Below, piece by piece: positions 16,558 through 24,105 of a stretch of DNA of 28,138 bases. Where the stretch lies: contig JAIPBB010000022.1 in assembly GCA_021739805.1 (NCBI GenBank), positions 1-28,138 of the forward strand, given 5' to 3'. Under the pieces are notes generated by a model. The model made no database searches. It was not told the origin of the DNA and was given only the letters and a program-made list of their open reading frames with translations. Position numbers and translations under genes: made by a program. The first letter of the stretch is position 1, and every line of letters starts with the position of its first letter. The DNA is from Saprospiraceae bacterium (GTDB lineage Bacteria; Bacteroidota; Bacteroidia; Bacteroidales; JAIPBB01).

Positions 16558-17490
16558 ATGAATAATTTATGCTCAATTGTAATACCGGTTTACTACAATG
16601 AAGAATCCATAGACAAAACAATCGCAAAATTGAAAGAAGCTGTAATTGATAAATTAGATTATTCTTTCGAAATTGTTTTTGTCGATGATGGCTCAGGAGA
16701 TGGTTCATACAAAAAATTGATTCAGGCAAAAGGGAAAAGCAATCTAAACATTAAGATAGTTAAGCTTTCAAGAAATTTCGGACAAAGGGCAGCTATCCTG
16801 GCGGGTATGAAATATTCTTCAGGCAAATACATAGTAAATATTTCTGCTGACCTGCAAGATCCACCAGAGCTGATTCAAGAAATGTTGGAAATTTTAGTAA
16901 ATGAAGATTATAAAATAGTTATTGCCCATAGAGAAAACAGAAAAGAGACTTTTTATCGTAGAATTACATCCAAAATATTTTATGGTTTGTTAAGAAGATT
17001 GTGCTTTCCACAAATGCCTGAAGGTGGATTTGATTATTTTATGATTAATGATGAAGTAAAAGAAATTTTATTAAACTCAAATGAAATCAATGCGTTTTTA
17101 CAAGGTCAGTTATTGTGGACTGGATTTAAGCATAAGTTGCTGCCTTATACCCGTCAAAACAGGGAAGATGGCAAATCAAGATGGACTTTGTCAAAAAAAG
17201 TGAAATTAGTCATAGATAGTATAATGAGTTACTCGTATTTTCCTCTTCGATTGATGTCAATTTCCGGTTTCATAATTGCTTTTATTGGTTTTATTTATGC
17301 GTTGATAATCGTTTGTGGTCGTTTATTCGGTAATGTTCCATTTAAAGGCTGGGCTCCTTTAATGATACTGATTTTAATTTTATCTGGATTTCAGATGATC
17401 ATGCTGGGAGTAATCGGAGAATACCTTTGGAGAGCTTTGGATCAAGTAAGAAATAGACCGAAGTATATTGTGGAAGAGGTGGTGGAGTGA
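16558..17490 (+). CDS. GT2 polyprenyl-phosphate glycosyltransferase (GtrB/DPM1-like)
   Basis: Protein of 310 aa. The family 2 catalytic core has VFVDDGSGDGS near 40, SADLQDPPE near 100 and QNREDGKSRW near 200. Two C-terminal membrane helices follow (about 235-258 and 267-290). Such enzymes load a sugar from a nucleotide donor onto undecaprenyl phosphate on the cytoplasmic face. AGAGGAA lies just upstream of the ATG. The GtrA-like protein and a GT-C enzyme follow, completing a three-component Gtr-type side-branch system. The last codons lie inside the octamer array that fills the next gap. Confidence 0.88.
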   Translation: MNNLCSIVIPVYYNEESIDKTIAKLKEAVIDKLDYSFEIVFVDDGSGDGSYKKLIQAKGKSNLNIKIVKLSRNFGQRAAILAGMKYSSGKYIVNISADLQDPPELIQEMLEILVNEDYKIVIAHRENRKETFYRRITSKIFYGLLRRLCFPQMPEGGFDYFMINDEVKEILLNSNEINAFLQGQLLWTGFKHKLLPYTRQNREDGKSRWTLSKKVKLVIDSIMSYSYFPLRLMSISGFIIAFIGFIYALIIVCGRLFGNVPFKGWAPLMILILILSGFQMIMLGVIGEYLWRALDQVRNRPKYIVEEVVE

Positions 17491-17639
17491 GTGAGGGAAT
17501 GAAGGGGAGAAAAGGGGAAGAGGTGACGTTCAATCGAAGAGGAGAAGAGAATACTTAGAGACTGGGTGACGGGGAGAGCAGGTGACTGCTAGTATCAAAT
17601 TGAAGGTTGGATGATTTGAGGATTAGAAAATTTGATAAT
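17485..17639 (+). repeat. Octamer-phased GA-word array (interrupted)
   Basis: GA dinucleotides recur at exactly 8-bp steps at 17485, 17493, 17501, 17509, 17517 and 17525. A second run is at 17560, 17568, 17576 and 17584. A third block, 17600-17639, is TTGAAGGT, TGGATGAT, TTGAGGAT, TAGAAAAT, TTGATAAT. The array starts within the last codons of the GT2 gene. Beyond it the gap to 17771 holds only the CTCTGTG repeat. Confidence 0.75.
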
Positions 17640-17733
17640 ACTAAAAGATAAGAAAATGATTATAAAGGTAAAGTTGAAATAGTAATGAATATAATGAGAA
17701 ACGACTCAATTGATAGTTTAAATAAGGCAATTA

Positions 17734-17760
17734 CTCTGTGTTCTCTGTGTCTCTGTGGTT
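17734..17760 (+). repeat. CTCTGTG-type interspersed repeat, copy 2
   Basis: Three CTCTGTG words at 17734, 17743 and 17751, then GTTGAAAAG leading to the ATG of the gtrA-like gene 12 bases on. Same strand and same position before a start codon as copies 1 and 3. Confidence 0.85.
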
Positions 17761-17771
17761 GAAAAGAACAA

Positions 17772-18155
17772 ATGAAAAATCTTTTACTCCAATTTTCCAA
17801 ATACAGCATCGTGGGTATCATTAATCTGGGTTTCACTTTTACTATTTACTGGTTTTTATTGAAGATAATCTTAGCTCATTACAATATTGCATTAACGGTT
17901 TCCTGGGCTATGGGTGTTGTGCTTACTTATGTGATTAATTTTACCTGGGTATTTAAACCTGAGGAGAAAATAGAATTTCGCAAGAGATTCTGGAAATATG
18001 TTACCGTTTATATTGTTTCTTATGGAATGAATATACTCGTTTTGGATTATTTGGTGGTAAGTATGGGATATGATCCATTGTATATGCAATTTTTGATTAT
18101 TCCGCTAATAGTGTTAATAAATTTTACAGGTATTAAATATTGGGTTATGAAATGA
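17772..18155 (+). CDS. GtrA-like membrane protein
   Basis: Protein of 127 aa with four hydrophobic helices. The N-terminal pattern KYSIVGIINLGFTF and the internal NFTWVF are characteristic of GtrA (PF04138), thought to help flip or position polyprenyl-linked glucose. It lies after a GtrB-like gene and overlaps the next GT-C gene by four bases (ATGA), which supports a Gtr-type module. No strong ribosome site is seen; the CTCTGTG repeat forms the leader. Confidence 0.85.
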   Translation: MKNLLLQFSKYSIVGIINLGFTFTIYWFLLKIILAHYNIALTVSWAMGVVLTYVINFTWVFKPEEKIEFRKRFWKYVTVYIVSYGMNILVLDYLVVSMGYDPLYMQFLIIPLIVLINFTGIKYWVMK

Positions 18156-19789
18156 AAAAAGTATTGAATAAAAAGTTGTTCAGGTTAGGTATTCTCATAA
18201 TTTTATTTTTATGGTTTTTCAGTGGGGTGTTTCCAATTACCAGATTTGAAGGTGATTCCATGGGAATATGTAATGGCTGCTATGAAATCATCAGAACAGG
18301 AGATTGGGGTTCAAATTTCTTTTCTTATTCCTATGATATGCAGGCAGGAACATATTGGTTTATCATATTATTTATGAAATTATTTGGTCTCACAGCTTCA
18401 GTTGTATATTCTTTACTTTCGGCAATTTTTGCTATTGGATCAAGGCTATTGATGTCAAATCTTCTATCAAAGATATTGAAGAAAGATTTCATTTTAATTT
18501 CAATAGGTCTATTTCTATTTCAGGAAATATACTCAATTGGATTTTATGCAAACAGCACTATTTTTGCCGCGTTCTTCTGGTTACTTGCGTTTAATATTAT
18601 CTATTTAGGTGAAGGTAAGTGGATTTACCCGATTACTATATTTTTCTTAGCTATTGCATTTTGGTGTCGAGTTGATGTAGCTTTTGCCATGACAGGGATA
18701 TTCCCATTATTGTGGTTGAAAAATGGTTTTAAGAAGGCACTGATCTCATCTGTTGTTATTGGTGTTTTCACTGCTGGGTTAGGATTATTAATGATGTTTC
18801 TCATTAATGTAAATGTGAAGGGATTTTTGCAATATTCCAGCTTAGGTGGAGTTACATATCGGAGCTCTTCAGATATAGGATTCTTGAATATAATTTCCTT
18901 AAAATCTCACTTTGCTTACTTTTCAGCTTTAGTTATACTGCTAATAATAATTGGCTTGATCTTTTTACTAAAAGAAAAAAGATACAAATTAGTACTTTTG
19001 GTCTTAATCCCAACTACAATATATTATATATTCAATATAGATTTTACCTGGGCAGCCAAGCACCTTTATTATTATTCAATATTTTGGGCAATACCAGTTG
19101 TTTATGCGGTCAACTATTCATCAAAAATTAAAATTATGAGATTAATAATAGTAATTGTATTTGTCTTGCAATATATAGTTGGATGGCAGGTCACTTTTAA
19201 ATCATTACCCTGGCAGTTTAAGGATTATGCAGTACTGAACCCTGTACCTGAAATCGCTCTATTAGGAACATTTCCTTTACCTATGGATAAGTGTTCCGAA
19301 ATTAAATTGGTATTAGGGGCTGGTACAAAAATACCAACTGCAGATGAAATAATGCTTTCTTCAGGGATTATTTATTCATCAGTAATGTGGCATAAATTGA
19401 AAGCGAAATACAAAAGATGTTTTGAAATGCTAAGTGAAATTACCATTAAAAATACCTCAAGCATCTATCTATCTACTTCACAAAGCAGTAATCAGCATGT
19501 TTTTAATTTCCTTTTAGAGAATGGATGGAGTTACTTACCTGATGAAACCATAAAATATGGTTCAGATAAGTGGCATAACTTTCAAAAGGATGATAGAATG
19601 GTTAAGGTTTATATCAGTAATTTTGAAAGAGATACTGATGATTTTATGAAGAACTTCGCCAAACTGGGACAAAATGAATTTTATCATATTGCAATCTGGG
19701 ACTGGGAGAATTACATGCTAAGAGAAAATATGGCAGAGATAGCAGAACCACAGGCAGATTTTGTTTACAAGGTTTTCTTAGGCTACTAG
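18152..19789 (+). CDS. GT-C type membrane glycosyltransferase of a Gtr-like module
   Basis: Protein of 545 aa with about 10-12 membrane helices and a soluble C-terminal part from about residue 370. Acidic residues E33 and D35 (RFEGDSMG) follow the first helix, as in GT-C enzymes that take sugar from polyprenyl phosphate. With the GtrB-like and GtrA-like neighbours it would add a side-branch sugar to the glycan. ATG 18152 is chosen because it forms the ATGA overlap with gtrA; an in-frame TTG at 18140 is less likely. An octamer array begins in its stop codon. Confidence 0.65.
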   Translation: MKKVLNKKLFRLGILIILFLWFFSGVFPITRFEGDSMGICNGCYEIIRTGDWGSNFFSYSYDMQAGTYWFIILFMKLFGLTASVVYSLLSAIFAIGSRLLMSNLLSKILKKDFILISIGLFLFQEIYSIGFYANSTIFAAFFWLLAFNIIYLGEGKWIYPITIFFLAIAFWCRVDVAFAMTGIFPLLWLKNGFKKALISSVVIGVFTAGLGLLMMFLINVNVKGFLQYSSLGGVTYRSSSDIGFLNIISLKSHFAYFSALVILLIIIGLIFLLKEKRYKLVLLVLIPTTIYYIFNIDFTWAAKHLYYYSIFWAIPVVYAVNYSSKIKIMRLIIVIVFVLQYIVGWQVTFKSLPWQFKDYAVLNPVPEIALLGTFPLPMDKCSEIKLVLGAGTKIPTADEIMLSSGIIYSSVMWHKLKAKYKRCFEMLSEITIKNTSSIYLSTSQSSNQHVFNFLLENGWSYLPDETIKYGSDKWHNFQKDDRMVKVYISNFERDTDDFMKNFAKLGQNEFYHIAIWDWENYMLRENMAEIAEPQADFVYKVFLGY

Positions 19790-19908
19790 ACTTCTTGACT
19801 TCATGAAAACATGACTTCTTGACTGCAGGAGAACAGGACTACTTGAGAACATGACGACCAGACTACTTGACTCATGGAAAACTTGACTAGTCGATTTTTT
19901 GACAGGGG
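19789..19908 (+). repeat. Octamer-phased GA-word array, 15 units
   Basis: Fifteen contiguous 8-bp units, every one beginning GA, with no phase slip: GACTTCTT, GACTTCAT, GAAAACAT, GACTTCTT, GACTGCAG, GAGAACAG, GACTACTT, GAGAACAT, GACGACCA, GACTACTT, GACTCATG, GAAAACTT, GACTAGTC, GATTTTTT, GACAGGGG. The first G is the last base of the upstream stop codon. The units are not copies of one sequence but come from a small reused set. Confidence 0.95.
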
Positions 19909-20080
19909 AGGGAAAATATAATATGAAAATAAAGACTTATAAAGATTTACAAGTGTTTGAATTGGCTTTCGATTCAGCAAAGAAAGTATATGAGCTTACT
20001 TTATCATTTCCTGGTGATGAAAGGTATTCACTGACAGATCAAATAAGACGATCATCGAGATCAATTTGTGCAAATATTGC

Positions 20081-20207
20081 CTGCCCCGTGTAATAAAATG
20101 TATTTTGTATATTTGCCGAAGAGTATTTGAAAACGTCTTATGGTCATCGGTACTTGAAGAATAGATAAAAAAATGATACTCAGCAATAAAACATATTACA
20201 CAGGGCA
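20081..20207 (+). mobile_element. 127-bp deletion derivative of the GIY-YIG element
   Basis: Bounded by TGCCCCGTGTAATA (20082-20095) and its near-perfect inverse (20194-20207, 13 of 14 pairs). The left 30 bases resemble the full copy at 20280. Then most of the ORF is missing. A stretch at 20118-20168 still encodes EEYLKTSYGHRYLKNR and a stop, matching the C-terminus of the full nuclease, but out of frame with its ATG at 20098. It is thus a non-autonomous, MITE-like form, inserted between GC and AGA of the host gene. Confidence 0.85.
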
Positions 20208-20279
20208 AGAAGCATTCAGTGCAAGGAAATACGAGAAAAGTTTCATCTCAAAATTGGTTATAGCTCAATGTGAAGCTGC

Positions 20280-20566
20280 CTGCCCCGTGGAATAAAATGT
20301 ATTATAATTATGTTTTAAGAAGCAAAAAAGATGGTAATTTCTATATAGGCTTTACTGAAAATATTGAGAGAAGACTTGAAGATCATAATAATGGTAAAGT
20401 TAAATCCACAAAACATAGAATCCCTTTTGAATTAGTATATTATGAAGTTTGTCGAAATATTTCAGATGCCTTGCATCGGGAAAAATATCTTAAAACTACA
20501 TATGGTCATAGATATTTAAAGAATAGGATGAAACATGATAATGAATGATTACTATTCCACAGGGCA
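20280..20566 (+). mobile_element. 287-bp GIY-YIG nuclease element with inverted termini
   Basis: The ends are TGCCCCGTGGAATA (20281-20294) and its inverse (20553-20566), again 13 of 14 paired. Position 10 differs from the 127-bp copy on both arms (T-A there, G-C here), so pairing is kept. The only cargo is the GIY-YIG gene. Removing exactly 20280-20566 restores the host frame (GAA GCT GCA GAG ACA), so there is no target duplication. The insertion point is TGC^AGA, as in the first copy. Confidence 0.85.
20297..20548 (+). CDS. Small GIY-YIG nuclease carried by the 287-bp element
   Basis: Protein of 83 aa, a lone GIY-YIG domain of the YhbQ/URI type. Motif residues are Y3/Y5 (YYNYVL), YIG at 16-18, the catalytic Arg at 25 or 26 (ENIERRLEDHN) and the metal-binding Glu62 (HREKYLK). 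ATG 20297 follows directly after the left terminus. The frame also extends upstream into host sequence as far as 20270, but that start would begin in the split gene. In homing systems such nucleases nick or cut the empty target. Here the enzyme is the natural candidate for moving the element, which is inference. Confidence 0.9.
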   Translation: MYYNYVLRSKKDGNFYIGFTENIERRLEDHNNGKVKSTKHRIPFELVYYEVCRNISDALHREKYLKTTYGHRYLKNRMKHDNE

Positions 20567-20729
20567 AGAGACACAAGTGTGGTTAGATTTTGCTAAAACC
20601 CATGAATATCTTAGTAAATCAATTCACGATGATCTATACAAAGAATATGGTCATATTATTGCAATGATAATTAATATGATAAATAATTCTGGTAAATGGG
20701 TTCTTTGATTTCAAATTGTCAGAAAATAC

Positions 20730-20801
20730 CAGAGGTCAAGTAGTCAAGCAGTCATCTTTTCTGGTTTGCTAGTTTTCCATCAGTCCAGCAGTCATGCAGT
20801 C
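20730..20801 (-). repeat. Octamer-phased GA-word array in inverse orientation, 9 units
   Basis: On the minus strand, units begin at 8-bp steps: GACTGCAT, GACTGCTG, GACTGATG, GAAAACTA, GCAAACCA, GAAAAGAT, GACTGCTT, GACTACTT, GACCTCT. The words are those of the array at 19789-19908, so the split gene sits between inverted arrays. After 20801 comes GTGGTGAAAAAAAA, as at the end of the CTCTGTG repeats. Confidence 0.85.
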
Positions 20802-20831
20802 GATTACCGTGGTGAAAAAAAATAAAAAAAC

Positions 20832-21998
20832 ATGAATAAAGCTATTGCAATAATTAATACCTCCGGACTGGGTGGTGCTGAAAAGCGATATCTGACTTTG
20901 TTTGACTATTTCCAGAAAAACGACGTAGATATTTACTTAATCATCAATCGAGGGTTATTGAATTTAGCCAGGGAGAAAGGATTACTGTTAGAAGAATCCA
21001 GAATACTGGTTTTAGATTTAAAGGATGACAGAACCGACTCATCAAATTCAAAGAAGGAAGACAAGTCAAAAAAGGCCGGAAAACTTAAGTTTATTATCGG
21101 GAGATATTCTTCATTGTATAAATCGCTACTCCGCTGGTTACATTTTAGAAGTGAGATTATTCCGCTTATTAGAGAAAATTGTATTGATACTGTTTATACG
21201 GTCTGGCTGGCTGGAATTTGGCTGGCACCTATTAAAAGACAGCTTAATTTAAAATTGATCCATAGTTTTAATGACAGCGGATTCAGCAGTATTTCTAATT
21301 CATTACTTGATTATTTTAAATCAGAATATCGGATTCTAAAGAAAGCAGATAAAATTGACTGTCTATCTTCGAGATTAAAGACTGGTTTAATTGGAAAAAT
21401 TAAAGGACTGAAAGCAGATAAACTGTCTGTTTCACCCTGCAGTTTTATTGATTATTCTGATTTATATTCGGAAAAAAAAGAAAACAGGATAATATTTTCT
21501 GGTAGATTAGAAAAAATTAAGAATCCTCTTTTATTTTTGGAATCAGTTAATCTAATTAAAGAGCATCTAAAAGACGAATGGAATATTTTTATATTAGGTG
21601 ATGGCTCTTTATATAATGTATTGGATAAATATATTCAAGATAATGATTTGTATTTTGTAGAACTTAAAGGATATGTGTCAAATCCTCAAGAGTATTTAAG
21701 AAAATCAAAAATATATGTTTCTCTTCAGCAGGAGGATAATTATCCCAGTCAAGCTCTTATGGAAGCAATGGCTTGCGAAAATGCTATTATTGCCAGCGAT
21801 GTTGGCGAAACGAGATTATTAATTATTGATACTTGTGGAATTTTAGTTAACTTAAATGATAGTGAAATAAGTAAGTCCCTTTTAAACTTTATTAATAATG
21901 AGAAAGCTTTATCCGTTATGGGGAAAAGTGCTCGAAAGAAAGTAATTCAAGAGCATAACATTGAAGATTTTTCTGAATACATAAACCAGTTATTATGA
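20832..21998 (+). CDS. Glycosyltransferase family 4 (GT-B)
   Basis: Protein of 388 aa. The N-terminal NTSGLGGAEKRYLTLFDYF is the classic GT4 acceptor-side start. IIFSGRLEKIKNPLLFLESV is around 217-236, and NYPSQALMEAMACENAIIASDVG around 302-324 holds the donor-binding region. It would transfer a sugar from a nucleotide donor to a lipid-linked intermediate. It starts a five-gene unit joined by ATGA or longer overlaps. There is no Shine-Dalgarno site; ATG 20832 follows an A-rich leader. Confidence 0.88.
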   Translation: MNKAIAIINTSGLGGAEKRYLTLFDYFQKNDVDIYLIINRGLLNLAREKGLLLEESRILVLDLKDDRTDSSNSKKEDKSKKAGKLKFIIGRYSSLYKSLLRWLHFRSEIIPLIRENCIDTVYTVWLAGIWLAPIKRQLNLKLIHSFNDSGFSSISNSLLDYFKSEYRILKKADKIDCLSSRLKTGLIGKIKGLKADKLSVSPCSFIDYSDLYSEKKENRIIFSGRLEKIKNPLLFLESVNLIKEHLKDEWNIFILGDGSLYNVLDKYIQDNDLYFVELKGYVSNPQEYLRKSKIYVSLQQEDNYPSQALMEAMACENAIIASDVGETRLLIIDTCGILVNLNDSEISKSLLNFINNEKALSVMGKSARKKVIQEHNIEDFSEYINQLL

Positions 21999-23077
21999 AA
22001 GTGTCATATTTCCGAACTGATAAAATTAAATACAAACTTAATTATGAAGATTGTCTGAATTCACTATTACCAGATAAGAAATATGCATTTTCTTATTCTG
22101 GAAAACAATGTATAATAAATATTTTACACAGCTTTGAAATTAGAAATTCAAATGTGATTTTACCTTACTATTTATGCGACTCAGTTAAGGCTGCTGTCCA
22201 AAAATCTGGCAATACTCCAATATATGCCGATATTAATTTAGAAGATTTAAATATCTCGATTAATAGTATAAAGAAAATAGTAGAGCAACGAATAATTAGT
22301 GCTGTGATTGTTCCTTCCTTGTATGGTAATCCAGCAAATTTAACAGAAATAGAATTTTTTTGTAGGAATAATCAGATTATCATGATAGATGATGCTGCTC
22401 AATCGTATGGAGCTACTTTGGATAATAGAAAAGTTGGAGAATTCGGGGATGCTGGTTTTTACTCATTTGGTGCCTCAAAACCTTTTCGCGGGAATGGTGG
22501 GGCTGTCTATTGGAGTAATAGATATCCAAGGCATCAAGATGAATTGCATGAAGTTTATCATTTAATTAATCACTTAGGTATTTTATTCCAAAAAAGATGG
22601 TTTTATGAAGATAAAGGCGGTTTAGAGAAAGTAGCCCATTATTTACTTTATAAATTGAAGAATGTGTGTGATAAGAAATTATCTGGCTTTAACGAATCAT
22701 TAACTTTGTTGGAAAAAAAGAAAATCTTAAAATTATTAGTTTTATATAAAAAAGGATACTATAATTATCTTAAAGAGTATTATAACGAATTCTCAAGAAT
22801 GATTAAGGAAAATTCCCAATTTCAGTTGCTGAAACAAGCAAGAGGTGTGGGAAATGTGTCTCGCATTGTATTAAGATTTCTTGATAATGCAGAAAGAGCT
22901 AATTTCCTGAGTTATTTAAAAAATCACAATATTAGTTATTTTAAAGGATATAGTTTTTTCCAGGGCATTTATGATTCAGAGAGAAAAGTGAAAGACACTA
23001 TAGTAGAGTTGCCAATAGATTTTGATCCTGAGCAAAGAGATTATTTATTGAATAAGGTTAATGAGTATATAAAATGA
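21995..23077 (+). CDS. DegT/DnrJ/EryC1/StrS-type aminotransferase, divergent
   Basis: Protein of 360 aa. It contains SGKQCIINILHSF (cofactor phosphate region), LPYYLCDSVKAAV, MIDDAAQSYGAT and the Schiff-base Lys in FGASKPFRGNGGAVY. Fold-type I PLP enzymes of this group aminate keto sugars. The middle of the protein (about 185-250) is rich in Lys/Tyr and not typical. It overlaps its neighbours by 4 bases on each side and precedes a FemAB/GNAT-like transferase and a deacetylase, so the three may act on one amino sugar. The substrate is unknown. Confidence 0.8.
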   Translation: MKVSYFRTDKIKYKLNYEDCLNSLLPDKKYAFSYSGKQCIINILHSFEIRNSNVILPYYLCDSVKAAVQKSGNTPIYADINLEDLNISINSIKKIVEQRIISAVIVPSLYGNPANLTEIEFFCRNNQIIMIDDAAQSYGATLDNRKVGEFGDAGFYSFGASKPFRGNGGAVYWSNRYPRHQDELHEVYHLINHLGILFQKRWFYEDKGGLEKVAHYLLYKLKNVCDKKLSGFNESLTLLEKKKILKLLVLYKKGYYNYLKEYYNEFSRMIKENSQFQLLKQARGVGNVSRIVLRFLDNAERANFLSYLKNHNISYFKGYSFFQGIYDSERKVKDTIVELPIDFDPEQRDYLLNKVNEYIK

Positions 23078-24105
23078 ACATAAGAATTTCAACTGAAATA
23101 GATAGAAAATATAATTTTGTAGAATTGTCAGTATTTCTTTCTTCTCAATATAAAGAGTACATAGGGAATAAATTACGCAAAAAATATTACTATGTTTATG
23201 CTAATGAGAATGATATTGAGTTTATTTTTCCAATAATCATTAATACTAAGTTAATAAAAAAATGTCAAATTATTGACTACCCATTTAATTTAGATTTGAT
23301 CGAGTTAGCTCCAGAGAAAGAAAAAGAAATTTGGGATTCTTTTATAAAATATTGTAAGCAATATAAGTTTTGCGATATAGTAATTCAACCTCCAAATTAT
23401 CTCATTTTTAAAAGTTATCCGGCAAATAGCAAATGTGTTATGTTTGGAACTTACCTAATTGATGTTGAGAATTTCAGTGAAGACGAGATATTCAATCGAT
23501 TTAATAGACAATCAAGAAAGAAAATCAGGAAGATAGATAAATTAGATATAGTTGTATCAATAGAAAATATTCTTGATAATGAGATATATTCAGTTCTTAT
23601 GAATTCAATGAAACATAGTAATCTTGCTGTTACATCTTATAATCAAATCAAAAATCTATATGAAAGTCTATCTGAAAACTGCCTGACAATTACTGCATCT
23701 GAAAATCAAGTGATATATTCGGTATATCTAATCATTTACGATAAATATTGTGCGTATACTTTATATAGCGGATCTCGGGAAAATATTCCAAATGGAATAA
23801 ATAATTATTTAATCTGGGAATGTATAAAAAAGCTCAAAGAAAAGGGAGTAAAAAAAATTAATTTTGTTGGTGCGAGAATTAATCCACCCAAAGATTCAAA
23901 ATATTACCGAATCCAGGAATTTAAAGCATCTTTTGGCGGAGAACTTAAGACTGGCTATATATGGAAAAAAGAGATAAATAATCCAAAATGCTTATTTTAC
24001 TATTTTGCCCTTAAGATGTATCATGTGTTAAAGGGAAAGCATGTTAAAGAGGATATTATTGATCAGGAAAGGAAAAGAATTGAAAAAGATAATATTAACA
24101 ATTGA
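23074..24105 (+). CDS. FemAB/BioF2-like GNAT-fold transferase
   Basis: Protein of 343 aa. The C-terminal half has the FemAB-like GNAT signature: FNRQSRKKIRKI at about 146-157, then YLIIYDKYCAYTLYSGSRE, INNYLIWECIKKLKEKG and a terminal FKASFGGEL. Relatives transfer amino acyl or acyl groups to peptidoglycan or to amino sugars in extracellular polysaccharides. With an aminotransferase before and a NodB-type deacetylase after, acylation of a glycan amino group is the simplest reading. The donor is not known. Confidence 0.75.
   Translation: MNIRISTEIDRKYNFVELSVFLSSQYKEYIGNKLRKKYYYVYANENDIEFIFPIIINTKLIKKCQIIDYPFNLDLIELAPEKEKEIWDSFIKYCKQYKFCDIVIQPPNYLIFKSYPANSKCVMFGTYLIDVENFSEDEIFNRFNRQSRKKIRKIDKLDIVVSIENILDNEIYSVLMNSMKHSNLAVTSYNQIKNLYESLSENCLTITASENQVIYSVYLIIYDKYCAYTLYSGSRENIPNGINNYLIWECIKKLKEKGVKKINFVGARINPPKDSKYYRIQEFKASFGGELKTGYIWKKEINNPKCLFYYFALKMYHVLKGKHVKEDIIDQERKRIEKDNINN

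Larger units (their letters stand above)
19923..20708 (+). pseudogene. Four-helix-bundle (IVP/S23 family) gene split by two GIY-YIG elements
   Basis: Three exon-like pieces (19923-20080, 20208-20279, 20567-20708) join into a flawless 123-aa reading frame once the two insertions are removed. The joined protein runs from MKIKTYKDLQVFELAF through QIRRSSRSICANIAEAF to NNSGKWVL. It parallels the intact 127-aa copy at 27536 along its whole length. The family (23S rRNA intervening-sequence protein fold) has no settled function. As read the gene is broken: translation stops soon after the first insertion, at ANIACPV. No other frameshift or stop is present, so the insertions are recent, or the inserts are removed at some level. 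Confidence 0.9.

Noticed and set aside
19789..19908. CRISPR array
   Set aside because: No constant repeat alternating with spacers of fixed length; the 8-bp units are too short and there are no cas genes.
20098..20130. Functional nuclease in the 127-bp element
   Set aside because: Its ORF stops after about ten codons and the C-terminal remnant is in another frame; the YIG and Arg motifs are gone.
20081..20566. Group I intron or intein with a GIY-YIG homing nuclease
   Set aside because: At 127 and 287 bp the inserts are too small for a group I or II intron core. They contain stop codons in the host frame and no intein motifs.
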